DNA of 64,000 nt. It comes from Marinimicrobium agarilyticum DSM 16975 (lineage in GTDB: Bacteria; Pseudomonadota; Gammaproteobacteria; Pseudomonadales; Cellvibrionaceae). Under the pieces are notes generated by a model. The model searched no databases. It had not been told where the DNA came from and saw nothing but the letters and a program-made list of their open reading frames with translations. Numbering within the stretch: the stretch's first letter is position 1; each line of letters opens with the position of its first letter. A program made the translations under genes and the position numbers. Positions 59,517 to 64,000 of this stretch are shown piece by piece. The DNA is taken from contig NZ_AUHU01000004.1 of the NCBI RefSeq assembly GCF_000423345.1, positions 62,001-126,000 of the forward strand, given 5' to 3'.

Positions 59517-60368
59517 ATGACCCAGAACAGCGCCGATACCGGCTGCTTGTACGTTGTCGCCACGCCCATCGGCAATTTGGGCGATATGGTACCCCGTGCG
59601 GTGGAAATTCTACAATCAGTTGCGGTGATTGCGGCGGAAGATACCCGGCACAGTGCGCGACTTCTGTCACACTTCTCTATCGAAACCCCCTGCGTGGCTT
59701 ACCACGACCACAGCGACGACCGCCGAACGGAGGAGTTGCTGGGCCGGTTGGCCCAGGGAGAGTCAGTGGCGCTGATTTCCGATGCGGGCACACCTCTGGT
59801 GTCAGACCCGGGCTATCGCCTGGTACGCGAAGCCCGACTTCGCGCCGTTCCGGTGGTGCCGATCCCGGGCGCCTGCGCCTTGGTGGCCGCTCTCAGCGCT
59901 TCGGGCCTGCCTTCAGATCGCTTTTCTTTCGAGGGGTTCCCTCCGCCCAAAGTCAACGCCCGTCGCCTGTGGCTGGAGCGCTTGGCGAAGGAGACCCGCA
60001 CGTTGATTTTTTATGAGGCACCCCATCGTGTGCTGGCATGTCTGCAGGAAATGGCGGAGGTGTTTGGGCCGGAGCGCGAGGGGGTGTTGGCCCGGGAGCT
60101 GACCAAAACCTTCGAGACCATTCGCCTGGCGCCGCTCGCTGAGCTGGCGGAGTTCGTGGCCGGTGATTCGAACCAGCAGCGAGGGGAGATTGTCCTGATG
60201 GTGGCCGGTGCACTACAGAAGAGTGCGTCGGGTCTGGATGATGAGAGCGAACGGGTGATGGGGATTTTGCTCAACGAGCTTCCGGTCAAGCAAGCTGCCG
60301 CGCTTGCTTCTCAAATCACTGGCGTCAAGAAGAATTCGCTATATCAGTGGGCTTTAGATCAGAAGTAG
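59517..60368 (+). CDS. rsmI: 16S rRNA (cytidine(1402)-2'-O)-methyltransferase
   Basis: A 283-residue SAM-dependent methyltransferase of the tetrapyrrole-methylase fold. Signatures: LYVVATPIGNLGDMVPRAVEIL, AEDTRHSARLL, LISDAGTPLVSDPGYRLVREA and IPGACALVAALSASGLPSDRF. It 2'-O-methylates C1402 in the decoding centre. The ATG at 59517 has a GAGG site; an in-frame ATG at 59472 would overlap the lpoA start codon. Confidence 0.95.
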   Translation: MTQNSADTGCLYVVATPIGNLGDMVPRAVEILQSVAVIAAEDTRHSARLLSHFSIETPCVAYHDHSDDRRTEELLGRLAQGESVALISDAGTPLVSDPGYRLVREARLRAVPVVPIPGACALVAALSASGLPSDRFSFEGFPPPKVNARRLWLERLAKETRTLIFYEAPHRVLACLQEMAEVFGPEREGVLARELTKTFETIRLAPLAELAEFVAGDSNQQRGEIVLMVAGALQKSASGLDDESERVMGILLNELPVKQAAALASQITGVKKNSLYQWALDQK

Positions 60369-60400
60369 AGAATGGTGGGTTTTTTCACGTCCGGTGCGAT

Positions 60401-60495
60401 GCGGGATATACCCTTCCAAGACACGCCGTGAATACATCCCTGTAGGCTCGAATCGCGAATCCCGCGCTCCACGGTCTTGGAAGGGTATATCCCGC
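60401..60495 (+). repeat. Structured palindrome, copy C (20-bp perfect arms, 55-nt core)
   Basis: Arms 60401-60420 and 60476-60495 are perfect 20-bp reverse complements; pairing may continue outside with a small bulge. The 55-nt core begins ACACGCCGTGAATACATCCC; its 25-nt CGCCGTGAATACATCC...GGCT part is the same as in copy B. The other half of the core (CGAATCGCGAATCCCGCG) is of a second type shared with copy D. CCCTCAGTGCCAA follows the element, as after copy A. Confidence 0.87.
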
Positions 60496-60556
60496 ACCGC
60501 CCCTCAGTGCCAACCTTTTGGTTCTTGAGGCCATTAAAGCCAATTCGATGGCAAGA

Positions 60557-60667
60557 GTCCCGAGGTGGAGTGAACCTCTTCAAGACCGTGGAGCGGGGGA
60601 CCCGCGATTCGAGCCCCCAGGGATGGGTTTACGGCGTGTCTTGAAGAGGTTCACTCCACCTCGGGAC
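60557..60667 (-). repeat. Structured palindrome, copy D (28-bp perfect arms, 55-nt core)
   Basis: Arms 60557-60584 and 60640-60667 are perfect 28-bp reverse complements unrelated to those of copy C. The 55-nt core is the reverse of copy C's type with changes concentrated in the small stems: TACA/TGTA becomes CCCA/TGGG, and a CGCG/CGCG stem becomes CGGG/CCCG. Pairing is kept in each case. Confidence 0.87.
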
Positions 60668-60695
60668 GGAGCTTGGTAAGCGATCAACCCCCGAT

Positions 60696-63125
60696 TTAGA
60701 ACCGCAGCGTACCCTGCAACGCAATACTCCGGGGCCGCTCATAAAACGCGTAATACCCCGTGCCGGTACCCTGGGTCAGAACCGTCGCCACCGGCAAACC
60801 GTTGGCATAGCTGACGATATCCTCATCGGTCAGGTTCTTACCAATCAGCGCCAACTCCCAACGATCATCCCGACCGGAAAGCGCCACGCGAGCATTCACC
60901 TTCACATAACTGTCCTGCACCATCCTCGGGTCCAGAGTGGGCGTGGTCAGATACTCATCACTGTAAATCAGATCCAGCGTACTGCTCAGCGTCAGCCCCC
61001 GACCCAGCTCAGCGGTGTGATTCGCGCTCAGGTTGCCCTGCAGCTCCGGGGTAAACTCCCGGCTCTTACCGCTGGCATCACACTGAGTCTGCCCCGGCGC
61101 CTGGCCGAAATAACACTGGGCAGTCGGGAAGTCGTCGTACTCGAAATCGAGATACGCAAAGCCCCCGCTCAGCAGCAGGCTATCGCTCAACATCCAACGG
61201 CCATCGACCTCCAGCCCCTGAATCGTCGCCTCGGCGGCATTGGTCACGTTGAAACTGAAAGCCCCGTCGAACTGACTGGTCTGCAGGTCCTGAAAGTCCG
61301 TATGGAAAAGCGCGGCATTCAGCTCCGCCCGTCCACCTGCCAGTACGAACTTGCCCCCCAGCTCGTAGTTTTTGACCTCCTCGTCCTCAAATTCGAATAC
61401 CCCGACGATCGGTTGCGGGTTGCTCGGGTCGACAGAAGCGTTGACTGCGTTGTTGACCATCGGGTTCGGGTGAGAGTTGGAGCGCACATCAAAACCGCCG
61501 GACTTAAAACCGGTGGTATAGCTGGCGTAAATCATATCCGTGCTGTTCAGGTCGTACTGAAACGTCAGCGAGGGGGTAAAGTTGGACTCGGAGCGCGTTT
61601 CGCTCAGCGTCTCGTAGGGCTCGATATTAAACAGCCCGTAGAAAACGTTGATGGGGTCACCCGGCGTGCCTACCGGAACCTCGGTATAGCCGCCTGAGCC
61701 GTCGGGTGCGGTGTGGTACTGACGCCGACTCGCGGTTTTTTCTTCGTCGGTGTACCGGCCACCGGCGATCACGCGCAGATCCGGAGTCAGCTCCCAGGTG
61801 CCCTGAAAGAAGACCGCCGCGATGTCGCTTTCCTGGTCAAAGTTCCGGCGGCTGGCGGTGCCAAAGAAGTTGGTGGCGCCGGCAACGCCACCCTGTTCCA
61901 GTGCCGGCAGAAGCACCGAGTCGCTCGGTACGCGGATGGCATCGTCGAAGTCCAGGTCGCTGGTTTGATAGAACAGGCCGCCCAGGTAGCTGAAGGGGCC
62001 TGATTGGGGCGACGCAATGCGGAATTCTTGACTCCACTGGCTGTAGTCCTCCATGGACAGAATATTGAACAGCGGCACACCCACAAAGTCGCAATCGCAC
62101 AGCTCTTCATAGTCATAGGCGGTATAGCCGGTTACCGACGTGAAGCTTAGCTCGCCCAGCTCGGTTTCCACTTCGAGCATGCCGTTCTGGGTGTTGTTGT
62201 AGCTGAAATCGCCGTTGGACTGACGTTGGTAATCCTGAGTGGTGTCCAGCTGATAGATGTTCTGTCCGCCGCTGAGGGCACCGGTCACGCCGGCGAGCAC
62301 GGCGGAGTAGGGCAGTGTCGGCCGGCCGGGCAGATCAATCTGCACAGGATTCACCACTTCCAGGTTGCGCCCCTCCTGGTCAAAGGAGCCGTCTTCGAGC
62401 TTGAGCGTGACGTCCCACTGGCTGTTCGGTTGCCACAGGAGCGTCCCGCGAATCACCTGGTCCTCTTCCCGGGTTTCGTCGCGGTTGAGGGTGGTGTTGT
62501 GAAAGTGGCCGTCGATACTGCGGTCCAGAACGGCCAGCCGACCGCTCAGTTCGTCGGTCAGAGGGCCGGAGACGACTGCCCGAAGGTCCTGCTCGCCGTG
62601 TTCCGGCTCGTAGAGCCCGGAGACTTTTGCTTCGAATTCGTCGGTCGGTCGGGCGGTGGTGATGCTGATGGCCCCGGCGGTGCTGTTCTTGCCGAAAAGA
62701 ATGCTCTGGGGGCCTCGCAGGACTTCAACGCGTTCGATATCAAGAAAAGGGGCGCGGCTGAGCTGTGCCCGGCCAAAGTGTACGCCGTCCACATACTGGG
62801 CCGCTGACTGCTCAAAACCCTGGTTGACGCCGGAACTGATGCCGCGGATGGAAATGGTGGTGCCGATGCCGGTCTGGGTCATGTTGAGGCTGGGAATATA
62901 GTCCGCCATGCGCTCAATGCCGGTAATGCCGGTGTCCTCAATTTTCTCCCCCGCCATGGCGTTGACGGAGATGGGCACGTCCATGAGGTTTTCTTCGCGC
63001 TTCTGCGACGTCACCACAATTTCCTCAAGCCGGATTTCTTCGACGTCCTGGGTTTGCGCCAGAGTTTGGGAGGAAGCGGCAACGGAGATAGCCAGTGCGA
63101 GCGCTGTCAGGTTGTGAGTTTTCAC
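60696..63125 (-). CDS. TonB-dependent outer-membrane receptor
   Basis: An 809-residue outer-membrane receptor. The signal peptide LTALALAISVAASSQTLAQ is followed by a TonB-box-like EEIVVTSQKREENLMDVP. The plug domain contains PSLNMTQTGIGTTISIRGI, FLDIERVEVLRGPQSILFGKNSTAGAISITTARP, and the barrel ends SIALQGTLRF with a terminal Phe. It resembles the large siderophore/sterol-like OMR group common in marine Gammaproteobacteria and sphingomonads; the ligand is not predictable. The GTG at 63125 has GGAGA upstream; an ATG at 63209 would add 28 residues without a good site. No regulator or transporter partner is adjacent. Confidence 0.9.
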   Translation of the reverse strand: MKTHNLTALALAISVAASSQTLAQTQDVEEIRLEEIVVTSQKREENLMDVPISVNAMAGEKIEDTGITGIERMADYIPSLNMTQTGIGTTISIRGISSGVNQGFEQSAAQYVDGVHFGRAQLSRAPFLDIERVEVLRGPQSILFGKNSTAGAISITTARPTDEFEAKVSGLYEPEHGEQDLRAVVSGPLTDELSGRLAVLDRSIDGHFHNTTLNRDETREEDQVIRGTLLWQPNSQWDVTLKLEDGSFDQEGRNLEVVNPVQIDLPGRPTLPYSAVLAGVTGALSGGQNIYQLDTTQDYQRQSNGDFSYNNTQNGMLEVETELGELSFTSVTGYTAYDYEELCDCDFVGVPLFNILSMEDYSQWSQEFRIASPQSGPFSYLGGLFYQTSDLDFDDAIRVPSDSVLLPALEQGGVAGATNFFGTASRRNFDQESDIAAVFFQGTWELTPDLRVIAGGRYTDEEKTASRRQYHTAPDGSGGYTEVPVGTPGDPINVFYGLFNIEPYETLSETRSESNFTPSLTFQYDLNSTDMIYASYTTGFKSGGFDVRSNSHPNPMVNNAVNASVDPSNPQPIVGVFEFEDEEVKNYELGGKFVLAGGRAELNAALFHTDFQDLQTSQFDGAFSFNVTNAAEATIQGLEVDGRWMLSDSLLLSGGFAYLDFEYDDFPTAQCYFGQAPGQTQCDASGKSREFTPELQGNLSANHTAELGRGLTLSSTLDLIYSDEYLTTPTLDPRMVQDSYVKVNARVALSGRDDRWELALIGKNLTDEDIVSYANGLPVATVLTQGTGTGYYAFYERPRSIALQGTLRF

Positions 63126-63285
63126 GAGAATGTCTCCTTTTTTATACGGTGCTGTATCCATGGGCGAATCACTCCCGCCGGAGCGCTCGCAGTGGGACGC
63201 TAATATCATAGACTAAAATACGCCTGTAAATGGTCACGCCCAAAAAAAGCATGGGGCGGGATGGCTTTATCCCGGTAATGTGAGC

Positions 63286-63314
63286 TTGCGCACATTTGTA
63301 TCTGCCGTTACTCT
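63286..63314 (+). promoter_or_regulatory. Candidate promoter of rnpB
   Basis: TTGCGC (63286-63291), 17-bp spacer and TACTCT (63309-63314) place the transcription start near 63321, where the rnpB terminal stem begins. Confidence 0.5.
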
Positions 63315-63321
63315 TACGCTT

Positions 63322-63670
63322 CGGAGTCGGCCCGACAGTCGCTCCGGCGCTTGCGCCGGGGAGGAAAGTCCGGGCTCCATAGGGCAGAGCGCCAGGTAAC
63401 GCCTGGGGGGCGTGAGCCCACGGAAAGTGCAGCAGAAAGTAAACCGCCTAAGCGGCTCAGCCGCCGGTAAGGGTGAAATGGTGCGGTAAGAGCGCACCGC
63501 GCAGCTGGCAACAGTCTGCGGCGATGGTAAACCCCGCTCGGAGCAAGACCAAATAGGAACCCAATGGCGCGGCCCGCGCTGGGTTCGGGTAGGTCGCTCG
63601 AGGTGCGCGGCGACGCGCATCCCAGATGAATGACTGTCCTCGACAGAACCCGGCTTACAGGCCGACTCCG
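63322..63670 (+). ncRNA. rnpB: RNase P RNA (class A)
   Basis: This is the catalytic RNA of RNase P, which trims the 5' end of tRNA precursors. The universally conserved blocks are present in order: GAGGAAAGTCCGGGCTCC near 63361, CGCCAGGTAACGCCTGGGGGG near 63390, GTAAGGGTGAAATGGTGCGGTAAGAGCGCACCG around 63467-63500, GGTAAACCCCG near 63525, and AGATGAATGACTGTC with ACAGAACCCGGCTTA near 63623-63656. The P1 stem pairs CGGAGTCGGCC (63322-63332) with GGCCGACTCCG (63660-63670). It ends before a CTTTTTAG run. Location before the mraZ promoter is the usual gammaproteobacterial arrangement. Confidence 0.95.
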
Positions 63671-63887
63671 ACTTATCGCTTTTTAGAGCTCCAGCTTCTA
63701 TCCAATTCCCTTTTTAGCGCTAAAAAGTTCATGAACTTAATGTATTACATTAAGTTTGTGAGCCAATGTGCTGATGTGTAAGTGAACCCGATCTTCTGGT
63801 GCTTTTCCCTCTTCGCTGTTTCCTGTCTATCCCTACAGTTTTCTCGTCAGATCGCGTTTACTTCGCTGCATTTTCCTTCTCTATTGC

Positions 63888-63915
63888 TTGACTTTGCTTT
63901 GCCCGGATTTATAGT
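63888..63915 (+). promoter_or_regulatory. Promoter of the mraZ/dcw cluster
   Basis: TTGACT (63888-63893), 16-bp spacer and TATAGT (63910-63915) make a good sigma-70 promoter just before the MraZ boxes. The gene it drives lies beyond the window. Confidence 0.65.
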
Positions 63916-63923
63916 GTGCCATT

Positions 63924-63958
63924 AGTGGTAAAAAGTGGTTATTAGTGGTTTTTTGTGG
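63924..63958 (+). promoter_or_regulatory. MraZ-box array (four 10-bp-period repeats)
   Basis: AGTGGT at 63924, 63934 and 63944 and TGTGGA at 63954 repeat with an exact period of 10 bp. E. coli MraZ boxes are TGGGN repeats with the same 10-bp period downstream of the mraZ promoter. This array is therefore the likely MraZ operator; a fourth unit is one more than in E. coli. Confidence 0.75.
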
Positions 63959-64000
63959 AAAACCCAGGTATTTGGTGGGCAAGAGTGGCTAAACCGCCCA

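Larger units (their letters stand above)
60369..60695. other. Intergenic stretch holding the second palindrome pair
   Basis: No gene. Nearly all of it is the two palindromic elements (60401-60495 and 60557-60667) with 61 bp between them. It lies between the convergent rsmI and TonB-dependent receptor genes. Confidence 0.8.

Noticed and set aside
60421-60475. tRNA-like sequence (GGCTCGAATCGCGAATCCC)
   Set aside because: It recalls a T-loop but there is no acceptor or anticodon arm; it is the core of a palindromic element.

Overview
The window reads as chromosome of a GC-rich, marine-type gammaproteobacterium. Gene orders such as rsmI/lpoA-yraN-diaA-dolP next to rnpB and an mraZ promoter, pilB-pilC-pilD-coaE, a holD-like gene before rimI, and a RegB/RegA pair fit the Pseudomonadales/Cellvibrionales part of the class. 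Genus cannot be fixed from sequence alone. No tRNA, 5S/16S/23S rRNA, CRISPR array, phage or intact insertion sequence with transposase was seen.

Layout. 1-5.4 kb: 3' end of proB, a hotdog-fold protein, an AAA ATPase, the cytochrome bd operon cydAB and a GbsR/MarR-type regulator with a palindromic operator. 5.6-10.6 kb: a compatible-solute locus (D-glycerate 3-kinase, HAD phosphatase, glucosyl-3-phosphoglycerate synthase, convergent GH13 phosphorylase) that on paper makes, salvages and recycles glucosylglycerate. 11.0-14.1 kb: gluconate permease, gluconokinase and a divergent LacI-family repressor with a GntR-type operator. 14.1-20.8 kb: maoP-like gene, rpsT and a six-gene Mrp antiporter operon (A+B fused, C, D, E, F, G). 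20.8-23.8 kb: an accessory patch with hairpin repeats, a small lipoprotein, an AHH-family nuclease toxin with a coupled immunity-like gene, and a membrane protein. 23.9-29.4 kb: coaE-pilDCB and a divergent pilA behind a sigma-54 promoter. 29.4-37.4 kb: a decayed, toxin-antitoxin-rich region (PEP-CTERM remnant, broken and intact Rpn nuclease copies flanking a HigB/HigA module, a 503-residue orphan, a Fic protein, MntA/HepT).

37.5-49 kb returns to housekeeping and signalling: maa, cysQ, holD-like, rimI, a MATE pump, RegB/RegA, prfC, a chalcone-isomerase-like/TonB fusion, a cyclic-nucleotide-binding protein, a PilZ protein and a coiled-coil secreted protein. 49-60.4 kb: histone H1-like protein, dinB with a LexA box, orphan exbD, an aminotransferase, an M48 peptidase/LemA pair, dolP, diaA, yraN, lpoA and divergent rsmI. 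60.7-64 kb: a TonB-dependent receptor, rnpB, and the mraZ promoter with its 10-bp-period MraZ boxes; mraZ itself lies beyond the window.

The most unusual signal is a family of four intergenic palindromes, in two head-to-head pairs about 50 kb apart (10.70-11.00 kb and 60.40-60.67 kb). Each has long perfect arms unique to that copy, around a conserved core of fixed length whose small internal stems carry compensatory changes. This is structure conserved over sequence, and no gene in the window explains it.
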